DNA from: DATECU01 sp035286745
GTDB taxonomy: Bacteria > Acidobacteriota > Vicinamibacteria > Fen-336
Assembly: GCA_035286745.1 (NCBI GenBank)
Contig: DATECU010000178.1
Coordinates: 1-20,318, forward strand
DNA: 20,318 nt
Reading direction: 5' to 3'
The notes under the pieces are model-generated. The model saw only the letters and a list, made by a program, of their open reading frames with translations. It had not been told where the DNA came from and made no database searches. Positions 7,004 through 13,627 of this stretch are shown one piece after another (position 1 is the first letter of the stretch; each line of letters begins with the position of its first letter). The translations under genes and the position numbers were made by a program.

Positions 7004-8248
7004 CTAGAACACGGTCCGCTTCTGGACCCGTGCCTTGCTGGCGAGGCTGAACCGGGGCTCCACCGGTTTCCCGTCCACGACCCGCTCGGCCACGTACTCG
7101 CCGACGGCGGGGCCGTGTTTGAAGCCGTGGCCCGAACCGCCGCCCACCAGCCACACGTTCTCAAGATCGGGGTGGCGGTCGATCAGGAAGTCGCCGTTCG
7201 AGGTGTTCTCGTACTGGCAGACCTCGCTGCCCACGATCGGCGCGTCCTTGAGCGCCGGGAAGCGCCGGCCCACGTACTCGCGGACGCGGGCCAGGGAGTC
7301 GGGGTCGACGATGCGGTCGAGCGAGTCCGGGTCCACGGGCGGTCCGTGGCGATCCGGAGCCACCTTGAAGCCGCGTCCCTTGAAGTCGGCCAGGCCGTAG
7401 ATCTCCTCGGCGAAGTCCGCCCAGACCGGCATCGCGGGCAGCTTGAAGCGCACCTCGCCGGCGGGCGGGCCGAAGTAGAACACCTCCTGGCGGGTGGGGA
7501 AGATCCGCTCGCCGAGCAGGTCGGGAAAGAGCTTCGGCAGCCAGGGCCCGCAGGCAAAGACGAAGGTGTGAGCGTGGACCGTCTTGCCGGAGCGCGTGGT
7601 CACCGAGGCCAGGCCCCCCTTGCCCGAGGGTGCCACGATCCCCTCCTGCACGTACTCGACCCCCGCCGCCATCGCCCGCTGGGCCACCGCCTGCACCGCG
7701 TGGAAGCCGGCCAGGAAGCCGCTCTCCGGCTCATGGATCGCCCAGGTGATCGGCCCGAAGTCGATCTGAGGCCACCGTGCCTCCAGCTCCGTACGGGTGA
7801 GTCGCTCGTGGGGGACCTTGAGGCGCCCCAGGGTCGCGAGGCTGGCCAGGGTCAGCGGATCCTCACCGCGCGCCATCCAGAGGACACCCGACTTCTGGAA
7901 GAACCCGGAGGGAGCCGAGTGGCCCAGGAGCCCCTTCCAGAGGGCGAGCGAGCGCAGGGACCAGCGGGTGTAGATCTCCTTGTCGCCATAGCCCATGCGG
8001 ATAACGCGAGTCTGGCCGCCCGAGCTGGAGCGAGCATTCCCCGGACCGTAGGCGTCGATCAGCGTCACCCGGCGGCCGCGCTGCTGGAGCTGGTCGGCGA
8101 TCCAGACGCCAAAGACGCCGGCCCCCACCACCGCCACGTCGTGAGCCGCCTTGCCGGTGGTCGCCGCCGACGCCCGCCGTTGCGCCAGTGCCGCGGCCAG
8201 CGCGCCGGCACCCGCCGACTGCATGAAGCTCCGCCGGTTGGTTCTCAT
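7004..8248 (-). CDS. Tat-exported FAD-dependent amine oxidase (monomeric sarcosine oxidase-like)
   Basis: This 414-residue protein starts with a twin-arginine signal (NRRSFMQSAGAGALAAALA), so it should be folded with its cofactor and sent to the periplasm. The FAD-binding Rossmann motif VVGAGVFG (40-47) leads into VTLIDA. NARSSSGGQTRVIRMGYGD (71-89) matches the sarcosine oxidase/N-methyltryptophan oxidase pattern. SEVCQYENTSNGDFLIDRHP (341-360) places Cys344 where monomeric sarcosine oxidase attaches FAD covalently, and GGGSGHGFKHGP (369-380) is the second FAD signature. Likely reaction: oxidation of a secondary amine or N-methyl amino acid by O2, giving peroxide; the substrate is inferred from family only. 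GGAGGG (8254-8259) lies five bases before ATG 8248. The start overlaps the stop of an upstream small ORF (ATGA), suggesting translational coupling. Known family members are mostly cytoplasmic, so export is unusual. Confidence 0.85.
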   Translation of the reverse strand: MRTNRRSFMQSAGAGALAAALAQRRASAATTGKAAHDVAVVGAGVFGVWIADQLQQRGRRVTLIDAYGPGNARSSSGGQTRVIRMGYGDKEIYTRWSLRSLALWKGLLGHSAPSGFFQKSGVLWMARGEDPLTLASLATLGRLKVPHERLTRTELEARWPQIDFGPITWAIHEPESGFLAGFHAVQAVAQRAMAAGVEYVQEGIVAPSGKGGLASVTTRSGKTVHAHTFVFACGPWLPKLFPDLLGERIFPTRQEVFYFGPPAGEVRFKLPAMPVWADFAEEIYGLADFKGRGFKVAPDRHGPPVDPDSLDRIVDPDSLARVREYVGRRFPALKDAPIVGSEVCQYENTSNGDFLIDRHPDLENVWLVGGGSGHGFKHGPAVGEYVAERVVDGKPVEPRFSLASKARVQKRTVF

Positions 8249-8343
8249 CGCGTCCCTCCCGCAAGGACCACGTCAATCAACGGTTCGAGCGCCGCCAGGA
8301 GCCAGTTGGCGTCCAGCGCCGCAGTGTCGAGAAGCGCTTTCAT
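8245..8343 (-). CDS. 32-residue small ORF coupled to the amine oxidase gene
   Basis: An ATG at 8343 opens a frame of 33 codons ending in TGA at 8247-8245, which overlaps the oxidase ATG by four bases (ATGA). The peptide begins MKALLDTAALDANWLLAALE and continues PLIDVVLAGGTR; it is hydrophobic and Leu/Ala-rich. It lies seven bases downstream of a promoter-like -10, so its mRNA would be nearly leaderless. Its first 20 residues can be loosely aligned with the VapB antitoxin encoded next door (M-K/R-x-x-L-D ... L-L-A-A). It may therefore be a decayed antitoxin start, a leader peptide for translational control, or chance. No ribosome site is seen. Confidence 0.4.
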   Translation of the reverse strand: MKALLDTAALDANWLLAALEPLIDVVLAGGTR

Positions 8344-8350
8344 GGCGTCG

Positions 8351-8378
8351 ATCATCGGGCATCGCGACCCGAAGTCAA
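8351..8378 (-). promoter_or_regulatory. Promoter of the small ORF / amine oxidase unit, diverged copy of the vapB promoter
   Basis: On the minus strand TTGACT (8378-8373) and GATGAT (8356-8351) are 16 bases apart, with the ATG seven bases after the -10. The spacer holds TCGGG (8355-8359) and CCCGA (8368-8372) as inverted arms. Aligned with the vapB promoter using one gap, about 32 of 40 bases agree by eye, including the block GATGATC-CGCCATG. Confidence 0.5.
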
Positions 8379-8434
8379 GGCACCCGCTTGGTTGGGTCGG
8401 CTGGCCCTCCGCGGCTGGCCCTCTGCGGACGGTC

Positions 8435-8451
8435 CCCGCCCCTCAGGCGGG
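8435..8451 (-). terminator. Hairpin spanning the vapC stop codon
   Basis: CCCGCC (8435-8440) and GGCGGG (8446-8451) flank a 5-nt loop that contains the vapC stop codon. The stem is short but all G/C. It could limit read-through into the oxidase promoter region; it has no T-run. Confidence 0.3.
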
Positions 8452-8886
8452 AATCAGCTCGAGGTGGCTGCGGTCCGCTCCCGCCAGAACGGTGAGCGGA
8501 ATTCGCCGGTCGAAGGTGGCGAGTCTCCCCTTGTGGTGTCGCGCCAGGGCGAGCAGATAGACGTCGGTGACCTGCCGGTAGGTGGCAGGAGCCTCCGCTT
8601 TGAAGAGGTGTCTTTCGCGGAGCGAGACGTCATCCGCCCAGAACACGTGCTGGCCGCTGGCACAGAAGACGCCGAGACGCCTGACGATTCCAGCCGGCGT
8701 CTCAGGGACGCTCCCATAGGCGGAGTTCGAGAGGATGCGCACCAGGCCGTTCTCCGTCAGGGGGCAAGTGGCCCAGCCGGCAGCCCGACTGGCGGCGAAC
8801 CACGCATGCGCCGGCTCGTGATGAACGTGATCGGGATCAAACAGCGCCACCAACACGTTGACATCGAGGAGGGCGACGCGTGTCAC
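8443..8886 (-). CDS. vapC: VapC-type PIN-domain toxin (ribonuclease)
   Basis: This 147-residue PIN-domain protein is the toxin half of a type II toxin-antitoxin pair. PIN toxins are Mg2+-dependent RNases that cut tRNA or rRNA. The expected acidic residues are all visible: Asp8 in ALLDVNVLVALFD, Glu45 in PLTENGLVRIL, Asp108 in VTDVYLLALA and Asp126 in LATFDRR. The order matches the TA-system VapC subgroup whose N-terminus carries LLDVNVLVALFD and in which HxxHxxAHxWF follows (H20, H23, H27). The start is GTG 8886, overlapping the antitoxin stop by four bases (GTGA), so translation is coupled. The longer upstream open frame is only a shadow of the antitoxin. The length is normal and the gene looks intact. 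Confidence 0.9.
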   Translation of the reverse strand: MTRVALLDVNVLVALFDPDHVHHEPAHAWFAASRAAGWATCPLTENGLVRILSNSAYGSVPETPAGIVRRLGVFCASGQHVFWADDVSLRERHLFKAEAPATYRQVTDVYLLALARHHKGRLATFDRRIPLTVLAGADRSHLELIPA

Positions 8887-9110
8887 GCCTCGTCCCGCAG
8901 TCGGTTGACGAGATCCATGGTGGGGCGGGCCTTGCTCTGGGGGCGGCGCGGCAGCAGCGGGACACCATTGCGCACGCGCGGGGCCCCCTTGGGCGCGAGC
9001 GCCTTCCGTGCCAGCTCTGAGAGCACCTGACCGGTGGTTGAGGCGCGGTTGGCAGCGATCTCCTTGGCGGCCAGGAGAACGTCGTCGTCGATGTCGAGGG
9101 TGGTTCTCAT
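8883..9110 (-). CDS. vapB: VapB-type ribbon-helix-helix antitoxin
   Basis: This 75-residue protein lies immediately upstream of, and overlaps, vapC. The N-terminus MRTTLDIDDDVLLAAKEIAA followed by NRASTTGQVLSELARKAL is a ribbon-helix-helix DNA-binding fold: one beta strand, then two helices with the family's T-x-G-x-V-x-S-x-L turn. The C-terminal half (PLLPRRPQSKARPTMDLVNRLRDEA) would be the flexible toxin-neutralising tail, with the Pro/Arg stretch and the MDLVNRLRDE helix. I chose ATG 9110 rather than ATG 9122 because the promoter -10 occupies 9118-9123. As in other systems of this kind, it should repress its own promoter through the inverted repeat just upstream. Confidence 0.88.
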   Translation of the reverse strand: MRTTLDIDDDVLLAAKEIAANRASTTGQVLSELARKALAPKGAPRVRNGVPLLPRRPQSKARPTMDLVNRLRDEA

Positions 9111-9117
9111 GGCGCTG

Positions 9118-9146
9118 ATCATCAGACATCACGCATCTGATGTCAA
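9118..9146 (-). promoter_or_regulatory. vapBC promoter with embedded inverted-repeat operator
   Basis: On the minus strand a perfect TTGACA (9146-9141) and GATGAT (9123-9118) are separated by 17 bases. The spacer is an operator: GACATCA (9125-9131) and TGATGTC (9138-9144) form a perfect 7-bp inverted repeat around 6 bases. The ATG at 9110 is only seven bases from the -10, so the mRNA would begin at or next to the start codon. A ribbon-helix-helix dimer pair binding here would block RNA polymerase directly. Confidence 0.7.
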
Positions 9147-9350
9147 GGCGCGTCTCAGCCGCTGGCCGTCCCACCCTGGCAGCCCTACCGATTCGGCTCA
9201 GCTGGCCTGCTTTCGAGCTTGAGCAGCCCCGGCGGGCGGACGTAGCCGAAATGGCCGCAGTCGGCCTTCGGAAACCGGAGCCCCCGCGCTCGACCATCCC
9301 TCCTCGCCCACGCCTTCCGGCAACTGGGGTCGGGTGAGAGTCGGCCATCA

Positions 9351-9356
9351 TATAAT
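9351..9356 (+). promoter_or_regulatory. -10 element upstream of the arylsulfotransferase-like gene
   Basis: A perfect TATAAT lies 50 nt before the ATG at 9407. No good -35 is found at the usual distance, so an activator may be needed or the match may be incidental. The remaining bases of the gap 9147-9406 show no gene or clear repeat. Confidence 0.35.
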
Positions 9357-9406
9357 GCCAGGGGAAGGACCGGTTCCCTCACCCGCCGGTCAGAGACGTT
9401 CTCTTG

Positions 9407-10900
9407 ATGCGCGTCGGCTACGGACTCCTGCTCGCGTATGTCGGTGCAAGCCTCTGCCCGACGTCCGATCGCGACAGCGTCCACGACTCGACCCCGGCCG
9501 CGGCCGCAGCTCGAGTCGCCGGCCCCGGGTCCAGCGGGTACATCCTCTTCTCCCCACTGCTGTCGACCGTCACCTACCTGATCGATACGAAGGGACGGGT
9601 GGTTCACATCTGGGAGGGCGACTTCCCGCCGGGAGCCTCGGCCTATCTGCTCGACAACGGCCTGCTCCTCCGGCCGGCGCGCGACCCGGCGCTGTCCTTC
9701 TTCAGCGGCGGTGGCCAGGGAGGACGCATCCAGGAGTTCACCCGGGCGGGCGATCTGGTGTGGGACTTCGTCGTTGCCAGCAACCAAACGATGCAGCATC
9801 ACGACGTTGCTCCGCTGCCCAACGGCAACGTTCTGGCCCTCGTCTGGGAGCGCAAGAGCCGCCAGCAGGCGATCTGGGCGGGCCGAAGGCCTGAGCTCGT
9901 CTCCGGCGCGGGACTGTGGCCCGACGGCGTTCTGGAGATCGCGCCTCAACCTCCGACGGGCGGGAAGATCGTGTGGGAATGGCACGTCTGGGACCATCTG
10001 ATCCAGGATCAGGATCCCGCCCGACCCAGCTACGGCACGGTGTCCGACCATCCCGAGCTGGTGGACATCAACGCAGACCAGGCACCACCAACGCTCACCG
10101 CCGAGGCGCTGGAGCGGCTCCAGGCTCTGGGCTATGTCCAGCGTGGCGCGTCCCCGCGGGACCTCCAAGCCGACTACCTTCACACCAACTCGATCGCCTA
10201 CAACCCCTGGCTCGACCAGATCGCGCTCAGCGTGTCCCGGCTCAACGAGCTGTGGGTCATCGATCACAGCACCACCACCGCGGAGGCCGCAGGCCACTCC
10301 GGTGGCCGCACTGGGCGAGGCGGCGACCTCGTCTATCGCTGGGGAAACCCTGGCACCTACGGTCGGGGCTTGGCAGAGCACCAGCGGCTCTTCGGCCAGC
10401 ACGACGTGCGTTGGATCCCGGCAGGCCTGCCCGGCGCCGGAAACCTCATGGTGTTCGACAACGGGGCCGGTCGCCCCGGCGAAGCCTACTCTTCGGTGCT
10501 GGAGCTCACGCCGCCGCTGGCCGGCGGCGGGAGCTACACGCTCCTGCCCGGAGTTGCGTTCGGGCCGGCCAAGCCGACCTGGACCTACACGGCCCGGAAC
10601 AGACGGTCCTTTTTCGCCGACTTCGTCTCGGGCGCCCACCGCCTGCCCAACGGGAACACCTTCATCTGCTCTGGGCCCAGCGGACGCTTCTTCGAAGTGA
10701 CCCCGCAGGGCGACACCGTGTGGGAGTACCACAACCCGTTTTCAGGAGATGCTCCAAACCCTGCCGGGGACCCCCCACGCTCCGTGTTTCGAGCCACCCA
10801 CCTCCCACCGCAGCATCCAGCCCTGGCAGGCCGGACCCTCAGGCCCCTGGTGCCACAGCCGCCACTGCTGGACACGAAGGCATCGCACAGGAAGCGATAG
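9407..10900 (+). CDS. Secreted arylsulfotransferase-like beta-propeller protein
   Basis: This 497-residue protein resembles the arylsulfotransferase (ASST) families, periplasmic beta-propeller enzymes that move sulfate between phenols. A short hydrophobic N-terminus (GYGLLLAYVGASLCP) suggests export, possibly as a lipoprotein. Blade-like repeats include TYLIDTKGRVVHIWEG, GGRIQEFTRAGDLVWDF, HDVAPLPNGNVLALVWE, GVLEIAP...GGKIVWEWHVWDH, NELWVIDHSTT, GQHDVRWIPAG...GNLMVFDNGA, and GAHRLPNGNTFICSGPSGRF followed by GDTVWEYHNPF. The HD and LPNGN signatures and the HTNSIAYN segment are typical. Conserved His residues (in MQHHD, HTNS, GQHD) are candidates for the catalytic sulfo-His, but I cannot assign it. 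Many ASST-like proteins have no proven sulfotransferase activity. ATG 9407 was chosen over TTG 9404. It is convergent with the Fe-S gene, 31 nt away, and unrelated to the divergent vapBC. Confidence 0.8.
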   Translation: MRVGYGLLLAYVGASLCPTSDRDSVHDSTPAAAAARVAGPGSSGYILFSPLLSTVTYLIDTKGRVVHIWEGDFPPGASAYLLDNGLLLRPARDPALSFFSGGGQGGRIQEFTRAGDLVWDFVVASNQTMQHHDVAPLPNGNVLALVWERKSRQQAIWAGRRPELVSGAGLWPDGVLEIAPQPPTGGKIVWEWHVWDHLIQDQDPARPSYGTVSDHPELVDINADQAPPTLTAEALERLQALGYVQRGASPRDLQADYLHTNSIAYNPWLDQIALSVSRLNELWVIDHSTTTAEAAGHSGGRTGRGGDLVYRWGNPGTYGRGLAEHQRLFGQHDVRWIPAGLPGAGNLMVFDNGAGRPGEAYSSVLELTPPLAGGGSYTLLPGVAFGPAKPTWTYTARNRRSFFADFVSGAHRLPNGNTFICSGPSGRFFEVTPQGDTVWEYHNPFSGDAPNPAGDPPRSVFRATHLPPQHPALAGRTLRPLVPQPPLLDTKASHRKR

Positions 10901-10931
10901 GTCGCGCGCCCGTAAGACGGCCGGCGGCCGC

Positions 10932-12032
10932 CTAGGAATCGACCGCGTACACTCGTATTGGCGTGCCGCCCTTGAACCGGTCCGGCCTGTTCTCCAGCTT
11001 CAGCACACCGCGCGGACACACCTGGGCGCACAGGCCGCAGCCGACGCAGGCGGCGCGGGTGAAGGACCGATTCGCCATCGCGTACAGCCGGACGTCGATG
11101 CCCATCTCACAGTAGGTCGAGCAATTGCCGCAGGCGATGCACATGTCGCTCTTGACGGTGATGCGGAAGCGGCCTAGCTTCTGGATCAGACCGAGCAGCG
11201 CTGCCATGGGACAGAAGAACCTGCACCAAACGCGGGTTCCCATGAGCGGGTAGAGGCCGACCCCCAGGACCCCTGACAGCATGGCCCCCACCACCAAGCC
11301 GTACCAGTTCTGCACCTGGAAGGCGAAGGCCGCGAACGCCGGGTGCTGCTTCCCTACCGCCCAGTTGACCCAGACGATACCGGTGGTGACCACGGCCACC
11401 ACCAGGACGCTGTGGACGGAGACTCGCTCGATGCGCCAAGCGGTGGACGACTTGCTCGCGAGATGCCGGAAGGGCTCGCCGGCGGTGTTGGCGAGGCCTC
11501 CGCAGCCGCAGATCCAGGAGCAGTAGAACCGCTTGCCCAGGAAGTAGGCGAGAAGCGGAAACGCCACCAGCGAGCCGAGAAAGCTCCAGGCCAGGATCAG
11601 GAACGGCTGCTGCAGGATGAGCGAGGGATAGAAGTACTCGATCTTGAGCGGCCAGAAGTAGCTGAAGTAGTACTCCTGGGCCCGGAACACCTTCATCACC
11701 AGTGGCAGCGCGAAGGCGAGAACGACCTGCACCGCGACCACGGTTGTCGTCCGCACCCGCTGGTACGGGCTGTTCCTGCCGTGCCGTCGCAGGAAGTAGG
11801 CGCCGCCGACCAGCATGGCGAGGGTGTAGAGCAGGCCGTAGAGCGTCCACTTGCTGCCGAGGTGCAGCGCAGACGCCGCTTCCTGGAACACGTCCACGCG
11901 GAGGCCGAGCTTGGGGATGGGGCCGAAGTACGGCAGCAGGTAGGCTAGAGCGAGAAGCCCCGACAGCGCCCAGGCCACCGGCTGACGGGTGCCGGCCGGC
12001 CTTCGGTAGGTGTCGAGCAGCCCCGCCTGCAT
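10932..12032 (-). CDS. Membrane-bound polyferredoxin (NapH/NosR/CcoG-like 4Fe-4S protein)
   Basis: This 366-residue protein has about five or six hydrophobic helices (roughly residues 18-35, 62-80, 97-114, 140-165, 205-224, 243-262). Cysteine pairs typical of NapH/NosR-type proteins lie at the membrane surface: C171-SWI-C175-G-C177 and C270-RFF-C274-P. Two 4Fe-4S ferredoxin clusters end the protein: CIACGNCSTYC (C298, C301, C304, C308) and CVGCGLCAQVCP (C329, C332, C335, C339). In the family these pass electrons across or along the cytoplasmic membrane. The ATG at 12032 overlaps the last base of the upstream flavoprotein's TGA, so the two are translated as a coupled pair and probably form one complex. 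The CSWICGCGG motif with a third Cys differs from the usual CxxxCP form. The terminal acceptor is not encoded here. Confidence 0.88.
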   Translation of the reverse strand: MQAGLLDTYRRPAGTRQPVAWALSGLLALAYLLPYFGPIPKLGLRVDVFQEAASALHLGSKWTLYGLLYTLAMLVGGAYFLRRHGRNSPYQRVRTTTVVAVQVVLAFALPLVMKVFRAQEYYFSYFWPLKIEYFYPSLILQQPFLILAWSFLGSLVAFPLLAYFLGKRFYCSWICGCGGLANTAGEPFRHLASKSSTAWRIERVSVHSVLVVAVVTTGIVWVNWAVGKQHPAFAAFAFQVQNWYGLVVGAMLSGVLGVGLYPLMGTRVWCRFFCPMAALLGLIQKLGRFRITVKSDMCIACGNCSTYCEMGIDVRLYAMANRSFTRAACVGCGLCAQVCPRGVLKLENRPDRFKGGTPIRVYAVDS

Positions 12033-13336
12033 CAGGCCTCCCCCGCCGCGGTGACCCGCGCCTCGGGCCGGACAGAGAAGCGCGGCCAGAACTCTTCGTC
12101 GAACTGCGCCTCGTGGAGACGGCGGAGCACGTGATCGAGGCTGCGCCGCTCCTGGATCCACTCCAGCAGTGGCTCGTGGTTCCAGCGGCTGCCCAGCATG
12201 TTGAAGCCGACGACGCGATCGCCCTGACACACGATGCGCTGGCTTACCGGCTGTCCCGGCTGGCGCTGGAACCAGAACCGCACTTCGGGTCTCGGGTCGA
12301 GGGGCACACCCTCCGCCGTCACCAGCGCCGGCACCCAGCCGGCGGTGGTCCACTCCAGATCGAAGAACTTGGCCGAGTTGTACCAGGCGCCGCGGCGATA
12401 GGTCACCGGGTCGCCTGACATCGAGCGCGCCACCAGGCGGCCCTGGTCGCGAGCCGTGTACCAGAGCTGCTCGGGGCGACGGCTGCCGTCGTGCCAGGTG
12501 ACGTTGGCGCAGTCGCCGGCAGCCCAGACGCCGGGGAGGGTGGTGCGCAGGGCGTCGTCGACCTCGATGGCGCCGGCCGTTGAGAGAGCCACGCCCGACC
12601 CCTGCAAGAAGGCGGTCTGGGGCACGACTCCGATGCACACGGCCACCAGGTCGCAGGGCACGACCTCCCCCGAAGCCCGCACCCCGCACACCTGGTCGCG
12701 ATCGTCGCGCACCACGCCCTCGACCGCTGCGCCTAACCGCACATCGACGCCATGGGTCTGCATGTGCTCGGCGACCAGCGCCGACTCCCTCGAGTCGAGG
12801 GCCAGCGGGAAGTACCAGCTCTCGCGGATCAGGAAGCTGACGCTGAGCCCCCGCTGGCGGAGAATCTCCGCCACCTCGACGCCGATCAGGCCGCCGCCAA
12901 TGACCACAGCACGCATTCCCGGCTTCGCCGCCTGATCGAGGGCGTTCAGGTCCTTGAGGGTCACGAAGCTGTGGACACCGGGGCCTTCCGAGCCGGGCCA
13001 GGGCGCGGGTCGAGCCCGGGAGCCCACGGCCAGCAGCAGGCGGTCGTAGTTGACGGCGCGGCCGTCCTCGAGGCACAGGGCCTTGCCGGCCGCGTCCAGC
13101 GAGATCACCCGACCGCGCACTCGGTCGAGGCGCATTCGCGGGTAGAGGCCATGATCGTAGGGCTCGCTGTCCCGTAGCGAGAGCTGGCCTGCGAAGAGGT
13201 ACATGAGCGCCGGCCGCGAGAAGAGATGGTCGTGCTCCGTCGAGACCAGCGCGATCGGTGCCTCGGGGTCGCGTCCGCGCAGAGCCAGGGCGGCTTCCGT
13301 GCCGCAGATGCCGTTGCCGAGGATGACATAGCGCAT
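12032..13336 (-). CDS. FAD/NAD(P)-dependent oxidoreductase partner of the polyferredoxin
   Basis: This 434-residue protein is a two-dinucleotide-binding flavoprotein of the rubredoxin reductase/NirB N-terminal type. The FAD site is GNGICG (7-12) at the extreme N-terminus, the NAD(P)H site is VIGGGLIGVEVAE (145-157), and the second FAD contact is WAAGDCA (271-277). After about residue 290 comes a family-specific C-terminal domain (QLWYTARDQGRLVARSM, WYNSAKFFDLEW, and RIVCQGDRVVGFNMLGSRWN with an Asn/Trp-rich end) seen on ferredoxin-linked relatives. It lacks a redox CxxC pair, so it is not a disulfide reductase. The likely job is electron exchange between NAD(P)H and the membrane polyferredoxin encoded next. 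AGGAGG (13346-13351) sits nine bases before the ATG. It lacks the siroheme domains of full-length nitrite reductase. Confidence 0.87.
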   Translation of the reverse strand: MRYVILGNGICGTEAALALRGRDPEAPIALVSTEHDHLFSRPALMYLFAGQLSLRDSEPYDHGLYPRMRLDRVRGRVISLDAAGKALCLEDGRAVNYDRLLLAVGSRARPAPWPGSEGPGVHSFVTLKDLNALDQAAKPGMRAVVIGGGLIGVEVAEILRQRGLSVSFLIRESWYFPLALDSRESALVAEHMQTHGVDVRLGAAVEGVVRDDRDQVCGVRASGEVVPCDLVAVCIGVVPQTAFLQGSGVALSTAGAIEVDDALRTTLPGVWAAGDCANVTWHDGSRRPEQLWYTARDQGRLVARSMSGDPVTYRRGAWYNSAKFFDLEWTTAGWVPALVTAEGVPLDPRPEVRFWFQRQPGQPVSQRIVCQGDRVVGFNMLGSRWNHEPLLEWIQERRSLDHVLRRLHEAQFDEEFWPRFSVRPEARVTAAGEA

Positions 13337-13439
13337 GGGTCGGAACCTCCTGGTGAGTGGAACGATACCGGGGCGCGGGCGATTCCCACCCGGGCTGGCT
13401 TGAGGATACCCCGCGTCGTCTCGCCCCAGGCTCCGTAGC

Positions 13440-13473
13440 GCGGCTCCGTCGCAACCAAAAGCGGCGAAGCCGC
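13440..13473. other. Long imperfect hairpin in the flavoprotein upstream region
   Basis: GCGGCTCCGTCGC (13440-13452) and GCGGCGAAGCCGC (13461-13473) pair over 13 positions with one mismatch and one wobble, around an 8-nt loop (AACCAAAA). The left arm follows a near copy of itself (GGCTCCGTAGCG at about 13429-13440). It could terminate the DUF547 transcript coming from the right, or act upstream of the flavoprotein gene. The 291-nt gap 13337-13627 holds no gene that I can support. Confidence 0.5.
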
Positions 13474-13475
13474 GC

Positions 13476-13503
13476 GTCGAGAGTCGAGAGTTCAGAGTCG
13501 AGA
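13476..13503 (+). repeat. Four tandem heptamers (GTCGAGA type)
   Basis: GTCGAGA at 13476-13482 and 13483-13489, the variant GTTCAGA at 13490-13496, and GTCGAGA at 13497-13503 form four head-to-tail units directly beside the hairpin. Such intergenic GAGTCGAGAG arrays look like an interspersed genomic repeat rather than a local operator, but only one copy is in this window. Confidence 0.6.
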
Positions 13504-13627
13504 AACCACGGACTTCTTCGCGCGCCGCGACGATTCTCGGGAGTAGTAGATCAGGGTGATGGGACCGGCGGTTTCGAGCGAGCCGCCTGCCCCGCCCACC
13601 GGAAGCCCAGCCCGCCGCCGTCGTCGC

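Noticed and set aside
8443..9351. A long minus-strand frame giving a 302-residue version of the PIN toxin.
   Set aside because: The extension covers the vapB gene and promoter in another frame; the toxin starts at GTG 8886, overlapping the vapB stop.
10932..13454. An 840-codon minus-strand frame that would fuse an upstream Arg-rich region to the polyferredoxin.
   Set aside because: Upstream of 12032 the real gene is the flavoprotein in another frame; the polyferredoxin has its own start in the TGATG overlap.
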